64,000 bases of DNA. Origin: Rhynchospora pubera. Lineage: Eukaryota > Streptophyta > Magnoliopsida > Poales > Cyperaceae. Positions 22,503 to 32,013 of this stretch are shown here, one piece after another. A program made the translations under genes and the position numbers. The stretch lies in NCBI GenBank assembly GCA_028095005.1, contig CM051463.1, positions 78,459,652 to 78,523,651 of the forward strand, written 5' to 3'. The notes below the pieces were generated by a model. That model was not told the origin of the DNA. It did not search any database and saw only the letters and a list, made by a program, of their open reading frames with translations. The first letter of the stretch is position 1; each line of letters begins with the position of its first letter.

Positions 22503-24350
22503 ATGCAGCTGCGATCTCCAGCTGCAATCCAACAAATTCTCAGCCTGGACACCAATCAAGGCGGACCGCCCCAGGTTGGAACGGCCCGCCCCAATTCAAA
22601 TGATGCGAAATCCAGGCCAGAACTGAAGGCCCTGCCAGACAATCTCAGGTATGAATTCTTGGGCCCAGATCAGACCTTTCCTGTTATTGTTAATGCCAAT
22701 CTTGATGCAGATCAAACAGCAAAGCTACTAAAAGAACTGAGAGTTCATCAGAAAGCAATCGGATACTCGATTGAGGATCTAAAGGGTATCGATCCCTCGA
22801 TCTGCACCCATCGGATCCTACTTGAAGAGGACTCCAAGCCAACTGTGGAGCATCAAAGGAGACTCAACCCGAACATGAGCGAAGTTGTGAGGAAAGAAAT
22901 CCATAAACTTCTAGAGGCAAGGATCATTTACCCCATCTCAGACAGCAAGTGGGTTAGTCCCATTCATGTTGTTCCAAAGAAGGGAGGCATAACCGTGATA
23001 AAGAATGACGAAGGCCAGCTGATCCAAACAAGAATCGTCACAGGATGGAGAATGTGTGTGGACTATCGCAAGCTGAATGCAGCTACCCGAAAGGACCACT
23101 TCCCTTTGCCATTTGTTGACCAGCTACTCGAACGCTTGGCTAAGCATTCTTTCTTTTGCTACCTAGATGGTTATTCTGGTTTCTTTCAAATACCAATTCA
23201 CCCCCTAGACCAGGAAAAAATGACCTTTACATGCCCATATGGGATCTATGCATACCGTAGGATGCCATTTGGTTTGTGTAATGCACCAGCAACATTTCAA
23301 AGAGCCATGATGGCTATATTTTCTGATTTTATAGAAAAAGACATGGAGGTTTTCATGGATGATTTTTCTGTCTATGGTACAACTTTCGATCACTGTCTAG
23401 CTAACTTGAAAAAGGTGTTGCAGAGATGTGAAGAAGTTAACCTAGTCTTGAATTGGGAGAAGTGTCATTTCATGGTGCAAGAAGGAGTCGTTTTGGGCCA
23501 CATAATCTCGAAAAAAGGAATTAAAGTTGATAAGGCCAAGGTGGAAGTAATTGAGAAGCTCACGGAGCCAACTTGTGTAAAGGATGTTCGGAGTTTCCTT
23601 GGTCATGCCGGTTTCTACAGGCGTTTCATCAAGGATTTCTCTAAAATTGCTAAGCCTTTAACAAACTTGACTATGAAAGATGCAGAATTTATCTTTGATA
23701 AAAGTTGTGTTGATGCATTTGACAGATTGAAGAAGACACTCGTGACAGCCCCGATCTTGCAACCTCCAAATTGGGATGAACCGTTCGAATTAATGTGTGA
23801 TGCCAGTGATTATGCCGTTGGAGCAGTACTCGGACAACGAAAGGATAAGAAGCCATATGCCATCTATTATGCAAGTAAGGTGTTAGATGAAGCCCAAATC
23901 AACTACACCACAACAGAAAAGGAGCTTTTTGCAGTAGTCTTTGCCTTAGATAAGTTCAGGTCCTACCTGATCGGTTCAAAGGTTATAGTCTACACCGATC
24001 ATTCTGCACTCAAGTACTTACTCTCGAAGAAAGACGCCAAGCCAAGACTCATCCGGTGGGTTCTCTTGCTTCAGGAGTTCGATCTTGAGATCCGTGACAA
24101 GAAATGTACAGAAAACAGTGTTGCTGATCATTTGTCTAGGATCAAGACAGAAGGCACAAAATTCGAGACACTACCAATCAACGATTCATTTCCAGACGAA
24201 CATTTGTACTCAATTCAGTTTGGAACGGACCGCCCTAGCATAGAACGGCCCGCCCCGACCACAGCAAAGGATGTCAGGACTGCCGTCCCAGCCAGAACGG
24301 CCCAGTCTGGAACGGTCCGTCCCAACTCATGCGACTCCATGGTATGCTGA
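22503..24350 (+). CDS. Athila reverse transcriptase and RNase H ORF
   Basis: In frame with the Gag-protease ORF and separated from it only by one TAG and 21 sense bases. The RT domain contains the palm block YLDGYSGFFQIP, MPFGLCNAPATFQ and the catalytic FMDDF (the YxDD position) at about 23354. RNase H follows with CDASDYAVGAVLG, TEKELFAVVFALDKFRSYL and YTDHSALKYLL. The frame ends at TGA 24348-24350 inside a linker full of the GC-rich palindrome. Integrase continues in the next frame, so a one-base shift separates them. Confidence 0.9.
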   Translation: MQLRSPAAIQQILSLDTNQGGPPQVGTARPNSNDAKSRPELKALPDNLRYEFLGPDQTFPVIVNANLDADQTAKLLKELRVHQKAIGYSIEDLKGIDPSICTHRILLEEDSKPTVEHQRRLNPNMSEVVRKEIHKLLEARIIYPISDSKWVSPIHVVPKKGGITVIKNDEGQLIQTRIVTGWRMCVDYRKLNAATRKDHFPLPFVDQLLERLAKHSFFCYLDGYSGFFQIPIHPLDQEKMTFTCPYGIYAYRRMPFGLCNAPATFQRAMMAIFSDFIEKDMEVFMDDFSVYGTTFDHCLANLKKVLQRCEEVNLVLNWEKCHFMVQEGVVLGHIISKKGIKVDKAKVEVIEKLTEPTCVKDVRSFLGHAGFYRRFIKDFSKIAKPLTNLTMKDAEFIFDKSCVDAFDRLKKTLVTAPILQPPNWDEPFELMCDASDYAVGAVLGQRKDKKPYAIYYASKVLDEAQINYTTTEKELFAVVFALDKFRSYLIGSKVIVYTDHSALKYLLSKKDAKPRLIRWVLLLQEFDLEIRDKKCTENSVADHLSRIKTEGTKFETLPINDSFPDEHLYSIQFGTDRPSIERPAPTTAKDVRTAVPARTAQSGTVRPNSCDSMVC

Positions 24351-25638
24351 CTTTGCGAACTATCTAGCAAGCAGAGTTATGCCCTATCAGATGTCCTTCC
24401 AGCAGAAGAAGAGATTCATGGCCGATGCTAAATACTACTTCTGGGAGGACCCTTTCCTGTGGAAGCTTGGAGTTGATGGAATGTTCAGAAGGTGTGTACC
24501 GAAGAGCGAAATTGAGCAAATCCTGCACAATTGCCATGCTTCAGCTTACGGAGGACATGCCTCAGTGTCTAAGACCGCGGCCAAAGTTCTGCAATCTGGA
24601 TTTTTCTGGCCCACGCTTTTCAAGGACGCAAGAAAATTTATCTCTTCTTGCGATCAATGTCAAAGGACAGGCAACATTTCGAGACGCCAAGAGATGCCTC
24701 AGAATCCTATACTAGAGGTTGAGATCTTCGATGTTTGGGGGATTGACTTTATGGGACCGTTTCCTTCTTCATGCGGCTATGAGTACATTCTTGTGGCAGT
24801 TGATTACGTGTCCAAATGGGTGGAAGCTATACCGAGCAAGCATGCAGATTCAGCAACAGTCAAAAAGCTTTTTACCAAGATCATATTCCCACGGTTTGGA
24901 ATTCCAAGGACATTAATTAGTGACGGGGACAAACACTTCATTAACAAACAGTTTGAGAATCTTTTAAAAAAGTATGGAGTGAGACACAAGGTGGCAACCC
25001 CTTATCATCCGCAAACTAGTGGCCAAGTTGAGATATCAAATCGAGAAATAAAGAATATCCTCCAGAAAACAGTGAGCAGTACAAGAAAGGATTGGGCATT
25101 AAAGTTGGATGACGCCTTATGGGCATACAGGACAGCTTTCAAGACTCCTATAGGCATGAGCCCATTCAAGCTGATTTATGGAAAAGCATGCCATTTGCCA
25201 GTGGAATTAGAACATAAGGCATATTGGGCAGTTAGAGCACTCAACATGGATTATAAATCAGCTGGAGAGAAGAGGATTCTGGACTTGCACGAGCTGGAGG
25301 AAATAAGGCTAAATGCATATGACAACGCTAGGGTCTACAAGGAGAAAACGAAGCTCTGGCATGACAAGCATATTCAAAGGAGATCCTTCGAAGCAGGGGA
25401 TATGGTGCTTCTGTTCAATTCCAGGTTGAGGCTATTTCCAGGCAAACTCCGGTCTAGATGGACAGGCCCCTACGTTGTGAAGAAAGTCTATCCATTTGGA
25501 GCTGTTGACATCTACAAGGAAGGAGATGAGACCTTCAAGGTAAACGGACAGAGGCTCAAGTTCTACGTTGATCCAAATGCTAGTACAGAAGGAGGGGAAG
25601 TGCGCTTTTTGACTAACCCCTCACCCGCAGAGACGTAG
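24271..25638 (+). CDS. Athila integrase ORF
   Basis: Overlaps the end of the RT-RNase H ORF in the +1 frame; similarity to integrase-linked sequence begins near TPWYADFANYL (24330). The HHCC zinc-binding segment includes HNCHASAYGGHA and CDQCQRTG. The DDE core residues lie in the GIDFMGPF block, LISDGDKHF and the Glu of HPQTSGQVEISNREI. The C-terminal part has the GxRxWxGP-like segment SRWTGPYVVKKV. It ends TAG at 25636-25638. It would need a frameshift or a repaired base to be made as part of a polyprotein. Confidence 0.9.
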   Translation: MSGLPSQPERPSLERSVPTHATPWYADFANYLASRVMPYQMSFQQKKRFMADAKYYFWEDPFLWKLGVDGMFRRCVPKSEIEQILHNCHASAYGGHASVSKTAAKVLQSGFFWPTLFKDARKFISSCDQCQRTGNISRRQEMPQNPILEVEIFDVWGIDFMGPFPSSCGYEYILVAVDYVSKWVEAIPSKHADSATVKKLFTKIIFPRFGIPRTLISDGDKHFINKQFENLLKKYGVRHKVATPYHPQTSGQVEISNREIKNILQKTVSSTRKDWALKLDDALWAYRTAFKTPIGMSPFKLIYGKACHLPVELEHKAYWAVRALNMDYKSAGEKRILDLHELEEIRLNAYDNARVYKEKTKLWHDKHIQRRSFEAGDMVLLFNSRLRLFPGKLRSRWTGPYVVKKVYPFGAVDIYKEGDETFKVNGQRLKFYVDPNASTEGGEVRFLTNPSPAET

Positions 25639-25670
25639 ACATCAGGGGTCGAGCTTGAGACCTTAAACAA

Positions 25671-25695
25671 GCGCTTCTTGGGAGGCAACCCAAGG
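25671..25695 (+). other. Conserved post-integrase palindrome of Athila elements
   Basis: GCGCTTCTTGGGAGGCAACC followed by CAAGG, with inverted arms CTTGGG/CCCAAG. From memory this block recurs just after pol in Athila-type elements. Its function is unknown. Confidence 0.55.
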
Positions 25696-26099
25696 GTTCA
25701 GTTTATTTTTCGTTTATTCAATTTACTTTGTGTCAAAAAGTTAAAAACAAAATAAAAATTTGTAAAACAATAAAAAATAAAAAAAATAGGAGTAGGTTAA
25801 ATAACCAGAATACTTGGCTTAATTTATGATGTGGTTAATTACTTTCAGGAAGAAAACGTGAAGAAATCGATGAGGTACTGACAAAGACAAGCTTGGGGGA
25901 GAAAAACCTGATTGGAACGGACCGCCCCAATATCAGAACGGCCCGTCCCAACCAGTGGAACGGCCAGGTTTGGATTAGGACGGAGCGGAACAGCCATGCA
26001 GTCGAGCATGTGAACTTACTCAATGGAACGGTTCACCCCAACCTTAGGACGGTCCGTCCCATTTCGAAAAATAACCGTTACGCGTGCTCACCGCGTGTA

Positions 26100-26570
26100 A
26101 CCACCCACTACCCAAACCCGACCCATTAACCCACTAACCCAACAGTTACACCCCATCTCCCTCTCCCCATTCAAACCCATTTAAACCCAGACCTCTCTCT
26201 CTCTCCTCCTTCTCTCCCTCTCACCCGACCCCTACTCTCCTCCACCCGCGAAATCCGACGAGACGCCGTCGCCGACGCCTCGCCGGAGCCCTAGCCCTCT
26301 CCTCTCGCTCACCCACTCTCTCTCGCTCCACTCCGCCTCTGCCGCCGCAATCCCTCCGCCGCTGTCGCGCCGCTCCCCATCGGCAGATCCGCCGTCACCG
26401 CCGCATCCGCCGTCGAATTGGCCGCGACTAAGTCACTCTCGCCTCTCCTTTGTCTCCACTTCGCCTTCCTTCACTCCATTTCGCCGCAACCTACCGATTT
26501 CACCGGAATCCGCCACCACCACCGCTGTCGTTGCGCCTCCGCCGCCATTCCTTCAAAATTTTCCGGTAAA
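26100..26570 (+). other. GC- and pyrimidine-rich leader-like segment inside the Athila element
   Basis: Between integrase and the 3' ORF the composition shifts sharply: CT-runs near 26190, then CCG/CGCC-rich sequence to about 26560, ending at an apparent donor-like TTCCGGTAAAATC (26561). It resembles a host 5' UTR more than retrotransposon sequence. It has no convincing coding frame. Confidence 0.45.
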
Positions 26571-26941
26571 ATCAAACCCTCTCTCTTCTTAATTCATCCC
26601 TAAACCAATTAACATTGCAACTGCACCAAAACCCAGTACTAAACTCAAATCGAAAAACCAAAAATCGGAAACCATCTCTGGTACTTAGCCACTTTTCTGC
26701 CCAAACCTTAATTGGAACGGACCGTCCCATCTCTGGGACGACCCGTCCCAATTACCAAACCCTTCCAAAAGACTTCGCCCCAGTACCAGACCGCCCCGTC
26801 CCAACCAAGACCTCTACATCCCCATAAGTCCAGAACGGTCTGTCCCACCATCAGGACGGTCCGCCCCAAACCCATAAAACATCCAAAAACACTGCATTCC
26901 AGGCCAGACCGGACCGCCCCATTTCTGGACCGACCCGTTCC

Positions 26942-28867
26942 ATGCAGAGGAGGAGTTCAGGGAGACTTTCAGACAAAATCTCAAAATATTTATTTCGCGA
27001 TCTCCCGCGAAAGCCTGGAAAGAGGAAGATTCTTGTGCCCAGGACATTCACCAGAGGCATTGGTGGGTGGTCAACTAAAGATGATAGCCCTATTCCACCG
27101 CTTGACAAGTACCCGCTCGATCCGCGGGAGTTCATGGTCAACCCGCCTCCCGTCTCTCATTCGCAGTACACAGTTGAGGATCCAGACCAGATCATTCCAT
27201 TCGCGGGTTGGGTCAGGCGCAGGCAGCCATCACCTTACGTGTACTACTGGTCCGAGCTAGAGTCAGTGTCAGACATGGCTGATGATCAGACCGAGCCAGC
27301 GGATACGGCTCTGTCCTACCAGCCTGAAGCTCAACCTGAGCCTGAGCCCGCTGCCACAGATGCAGAGATCAATGCAGCAGCGGAGGCAGAAGAAGAGGCA
27401 GAAGAAGAAGAGGTGGAGGATCTCGTCCCTGAGACGCAAACCTACCCCTCACAGCCCGCTGAAATTGAGCTTGCCGATGTGCACATCCGCCTCAAGGGCT
27501 AAGATGCCAAGCAGAGGTTCAAAAACCTCCGCAACAAGCACTTCCAAAGCACCAAGGCGATTGATTTGCGGGTGCTAGATCAGCTTGGCATCCGCGATGA
27601 CTTCTTCCGTCTTACCAGATCTGTCGGGTTTCGCCCGAGATTCTGGAAGATAAGAGCTCCAGCCTATACGGCCCTCACCATGGAGTTTCTCTGTACCCTT
27701 GACCTCTTCTTCAAGGATGATCTTTGGCAGATGACATTCCGTGCGAACGGAAAGAAGATGATCTGCAATGAAAATGACTTCGCCCGGTTCTTTGGGCTGG
27801 AAAATGGGGAGATCACAGATGAGTTCTTTGAGGACAACCTTTGGGAGGAGTTATCTTTGGAGCACAGACAGCCAGTCAACACCCGCCGCTCCTCCCACAT
27901 CCAGCACCCGACTATCCGCTTCATACAGCGGATGCTCTCTCTTACCATCTTTGCCAAAGGTGAGTCGGGTGTCAAGTTGACCCGCGGTGAGCAAGCAATA
28001 CTCAACCAGATCTTCTATCCCAAGGGCGAGGCAAAGCTCAATTTGGCCTACTTCATGATGAAGCATTTCGAGAAACAGGCCAACAATCTCAGGGCAGGCA
28101 CGGGTCAGATTACAGTGGGCGGGTACGTTACTCATTTGATCCGCCAGTATGATGTTACGGTGCCTTGGGATGAGCTCAGGCGAAGCGGGGGACCAAACCG
28201 GATAGGCATGAGGCAGCTTGTTGAGATGGGGATGGTGGCCCAGGTTGGATCCGAGTATCAGTATTGTTATGGCCGCCATCGGTTCCCGCTTCCATTCACC
28301 AGGTCCATTGATCTCCAAAACAAAAGGACCTGGCTTCTGGTTGATAGAGATGGACGATTGATCAACCATGAAGAGGAAGAGATGCAGCGCAGATTGGCTG
28401 AGATGGAGGCCGCTGCTAGAGCAACAGGCGCCGGTACATCGGCAGAGGCAGAGGCAACAGGTGCCTCTAGCCACCCGTCTCAACATCCCTCTCATTTCCC
28501 ATCGATGCCCCACATTGAGCCCTTTGATGATGTTCAGGGCGAGCACTTCACTTGGGGTGGGATCCGCATGGAGGACATTCATCCATCCCCCTCACCGCCA
28601 CACCCACATGGAGGGTTTGAGCCGCAGTGGCAGCCGGGATACGGCAGGGGATCGGACCAGCGCTACTTTGACATGCTGCATGACATCCACACCGCTCAGT
28701 GGAACTTGCAGGCATCATTTGATGAAGAAAGGGAGGAGAACAGGAGATGGAGGCAGCAGCAAGATGAGCGCAATGCAAGGAATGATGATCTGCTTAGCCG
28801 CCTCGCGAGCCACATCTTTGGCCCTGGACCGTCAGCTCCACCGCCACCTGACCCACCACAGTTCTGA
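26942..28867 (+). pseudogene. Athila 3' ORF (env-position protein), one in-frame stop
   Basis: Two open segments in the same frame, 26942-27502 and 27503-28867, separated only by a TAA at 27500-27502. The first part is basic then Pro/Glu-rich with acidic runs near 27380-27420. The second part holds the conserved region (DQLGIRDDFFRLTRSVGF, FLCTLDLFFKDD, FARFFGLENG, RTWLLVDRDGRL) that resembles the plant ATHILA ORF family, then a Pro/His/Gln-rich tail. I see no signal peptide or transmembrane segment, so an envelope role is not supported. The stop suggests decay, or an unnoticed splice. Confidence 0.75.
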
Positions 28868-30337
28868 GCCAGTTTCAGGTACGTTTTTCTATTTTTCTCT
28901 CCTTTATTTTCTTTCTTGCATCTACTAGGACTCGGGACAGTCCAGTAGATAAGCTTGGGGGGGGGGGTAAAGGATCGAAAAATCGAAAAAAAAACGGATA
29001 ACTTAGATCATCTGCATAGCATATTGCCAGTTTCAGACAGTATTGGAACGGACCGTCCCACCAATGGGGCGACCCGTCCCAACAGGGCGTCCCAGTCTAG
29101 AACAGCCCGTTCCAACACTGTCTGAGGCATTGAAACTAGTCAAGTATTGTGTCTAGGACGGTCCGTCCCACCATCAGGACGGTCCGCCCCAGTGGGTCGT
29201 TCCAAGCTAGAACAGGCCGTTCCAGACACAATGCATTGGCAGTTTTTGTATATACATGTAGGATTTGCATAATTAAATCATTCTAGGTTGAATTTAGGAT
29301 AGTTCTAAGGATCATTTAGCTAAACTTGATGTTTGTGACTTAGGAAATTTGGGCAGATTCTGAGAAAAACTAAAAACTTTGTTGAAAATTTGCAAAATGA
29401 ATTTGACTAAACTAATTTGAGGCAAACTAAGGATAGTAACTTTCATTTGACTTGGGAGTAATTTTGCTAAGCATTGGATAGTTAATTTCAAAAGCAATTA
29501 TTCGGTTGTATTGAATAGAGCCGGCAAAGGGCTTGATTTAGTTCGCCTAAGATCATTTGAGTAACTAAAAAATAAGGATAACTGTAAGATGGTTTGCACA
29601 GATTTTCAGAAACTAAAAACCTTCGCAATTTTCTTTTCAAAATCAAAGTAAAAAAAATGGAAAAACCAAAAACAAAATAAAAAGGGGAACTAAAAAGTGG
29701 TGCAGTGCCATGGACACTGTAGGAGGCTATAGGTACTTGCGGATTAAAAGAATTCCATAAACCATGGGTAAGAAACAGAAAGAGATTCATGGTATAAAAA
29801 AAATAATAATAAAGAGGAAAAAATCCTCTAAAAATCCGCTCTTATCTGGCCGACTTCTCCGCCTGGGGAAAAACCTCCTTGCCCCAGGAGAATTGTATCA
29901 TGTAAATAATTTTTCTTTTAAGTTATTTAATTTTCTGGTTTAAAGTATCGTAAGTCTGTGCAAAACAACTTGGAGTTATTCTGAATTATTTGAGTTAAGC
30001 AGGTTCGATCCCGTTTCTACTTGATTTCTAACTGAATAAAATCTTTGAAGAATTAACTGATTTAATGCTTAGTGAAATGAAACAGAGTCAATGTGATGTG
30101 AGGATCTTTGGTTTGATTTCAGAAAAAGTTGAGTCACTCAAAAATAAAATAATTTGGTCTTAATGGAAAAACTTTTTGAAAATGCCCTTGCGACTTAAAG
30201 TCACAATCAGTTAAGTCTAACTAGAAGGATTCTTTGAACTAGTTAATGCACAGGTACTTGAACTCAATTAGGGTCTAATTCAGGTCTAAGTCTAGAGTTT
30301 TGCTTGGGGACAAGCAATGTTCAAGCTTGGGGGATTT
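28868..30337 (+). other. Athila 3' non-coding spacer
   Basis: Contains two clusters of the palindromic motif (29045-29114 and 29156-29224), a G-run AGCTTGGGGGG at about 28951, and the terminal polypurine region TTCAAGCTTGGGGGA just before the 3' LTR (to 30334). No coding sequence was recognised. Confidence 0.7.
30320..30337 (+). other. Polypurine tract region
   Basis: AAGCTTGGGGGATTT directly precedes the 3' LTR start TGATG, the expected place for plus-strand priming. Similar AGCTTGGGGG strings are at about 25889 and 28951. Confidence 0.7.
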
Positions 30338-32008
30338 TGATGTACGGTTTCCGTATTTGATTTTCAGCCAGAATAAGCCCCAAATTTCGTTCAAATTACT
30401 TGTGTTTTTACTCATTTTCCTTTAAATTGTGCTAATGTTAGATGTAGGAAAGTTCAGCCGTAGCCCGGCAAGTTTTTTATACAGGTTCATCATACTTTGG
30501 CGCGAAAAAAGGAGAAAATCGACTAAGTTGCACAGATCCAGCAAATTGGAACGGGCCGCCCCAATCACAGGACGGGTCGTCCCACCTCAGTGCAGACGCA
30601 GGCAGAGGGAATCCAGACGACGCATTCAGCCCATGCTGGGACGGGCCGCCCCATGTTCAGACCAGCCCATCCCAGTCCACAACCAGGCCAGAGAGCTATT
30701 TCGAGATTGCCAAATATAGAGTGCCTGATTTGGTGAGGCGGTTTCTTCAGTTTCCACCGCCTTTCTGAGCCTCAATGCCACGTTTTGGAACTTCCCAAGA
30801 AGCCTATATAAGCTCTGTCCTGGCTCCAAATCAGAAAAAGTCGAAATTTGCTAAGTTTGGAGAGCCAGAAAGGAGCAAGGCAACCACCATGTCGAGACGG
30901 CCATCCACCAGCCTGAGACGCACCGCCCCAGGATCAGGACGGGCCGCCCCAGACAGGACAGAGCTTAGGAGATAGACGATTTTCGAGCACATCTTGTTGT
31001 AACTTGGTTTTTCCTTTTTCTTTGTGTTTTTGTATGATGAAACCTGCTTTTTCTTGCATGGAGTAGTTTAGTTTAGGGGCTATGGTTCGATAACTTTTCT
31101 TTTAGTTGTTTGTTTTGTTTGAATACTTGATTAATTGCTAAGTTAAGTTGCGTTTTTTATTTCTGAAATTTGATTCTATCTTTTTGTTGCAAATTGTTAA
31201 TGTTAGATTTGGCTATCGCATTAAACAAAGGCCTAGTTTAATTGTCAAAACAAAGTCTATCTGCAATAACAAGTAAACACCTAGATCATTTAGGTAGGCG
31301 ATATCTGAAAGGATTAAACCAAATTTTAAGAAATTAGAGTTTTACTCAATAAATCGAGAGATTGAGAGTTTACCAAGACCCAGAAATCAGTTAGAAACAT
31401 CTAAACCAAGAAACGAGAGTTGGAATTTAGGAGTTTTTAGGATTTGTCAAACAGAACCCCACAACTTGACCTGAACGAGAGTTAGAGCACAAGTCTGTAG
31501 GTTAGGTTTGATACAATCTACGTAAAAACACTCAGCAAATAATTAAGTAGGATGATAAAACAAACATCAGATGATTGGAACGGCCCATCCCAAGGTCAGG
31601 ACGGACCGCCCGAGAGGGGGCGTCCTGGCCTAGAACGGACAGTTCCAACCATCTGACAGGGTTAGGACGTCCCGTTCCAGAGATGGAACGGTCCGTCCCA
31701 ACCTTGACAGACAGGAAAAGTTAGACAACCTAAACCCCTAATCGTTTGTTAATTGTTTAAACTTTTAATTAGCTAAGTCTTTCTAGGAAATTAGAATTTT
31801 AAATTCTGTAACTGCAATTCGCCCTTCTGTTTAGATCTGTTTGAAATTTAAATTGTTTATTTAATCAAAAGAATTTAGTTTAATACGAATTGTTTAAACT
31901 CAGAAAAGGAATAGTCCGTCCCCGTGATTCGACCCTTAAACTATACTGCAAACGAATTAGTATCGGTTTTTAAGGAATTAATTTGACCAGTACCCTCAGC
32001 ACCGATCA
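30338..32008 (+). repeat. 3' LTR (1,671 bp)
   Basis: Near-identical to 17987-19656, with one extra A (CCCTTAAACTAT against CCCTTAACTAT). It is followed directly by the target duplication CATAA at 32009-32013. Confidence 0.93.
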
Positions 32009-32013
32009 CATAA

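Larger units (their letters stand above)
18197..29224. repeat. Dispersed GC-rich palindrome GGRACGGNCCGYCCC, about 20 clusters
   Basis: Usually paired units with a 6-8 base spacer. Clusters seen at 18197-18233, 18287-18323, 18565-18600, 19225-19350, 19875-19910, 21414-21449, 21540-21575, 22560-22593, 24222-24256, 24295-24324, 25914-25950, 26025-26061, 26714-26750, 26832-26867, 26905-26941, 29045-29114 and 29156-29224, plus the copies in the 3' LTR. The arms GGRACGG and CCGYYCC are mutually complementary. I found none outside the element in this window. Confidence 0.85.
17987..32008 (+). mobile_element. Complete Athila-type Ty3/Gypsy LTR retrotransposon
   Basis: A 14,022 bp element with TG...CA-bounded LTRs (17987-19656 and 30338-32008), a 5 bp target duplication CATAA at 17982-17986 and 32009-32013, a primer site for tRNA-Asp, and gag-protease, RT-RNase H and integrase in Gypsy order followed by an extra 3' ORF. 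The protease motif DLGAS, the junction after integrase (GCGCTTCTTGGGAGGCAACC at 25671-25690) and the extra ORF place it in the Athila clade. All three reading units are broken once, so this copy probably cannot move by itself. Confidence 0.93.

Noticed and set aside
24271..24330. Integrase start at ATG 24271 as a genuine initiation site
   Set aside because: The first ~20 codons are translated palindrome linker; integrase similarity begins near 24330, so this Met is probably fortuitous.
27851..28582. 243-codon minus-strand open frame
   Set aside because: Shadow of the Athila 3' ORF; composition mirrors the plus-strand codons.
26942..28867. Retroviral-type envelope protein
   Set aside because: The ORF sits in the env position but shows no signal peptide, transmembrane helix or cleavage site.
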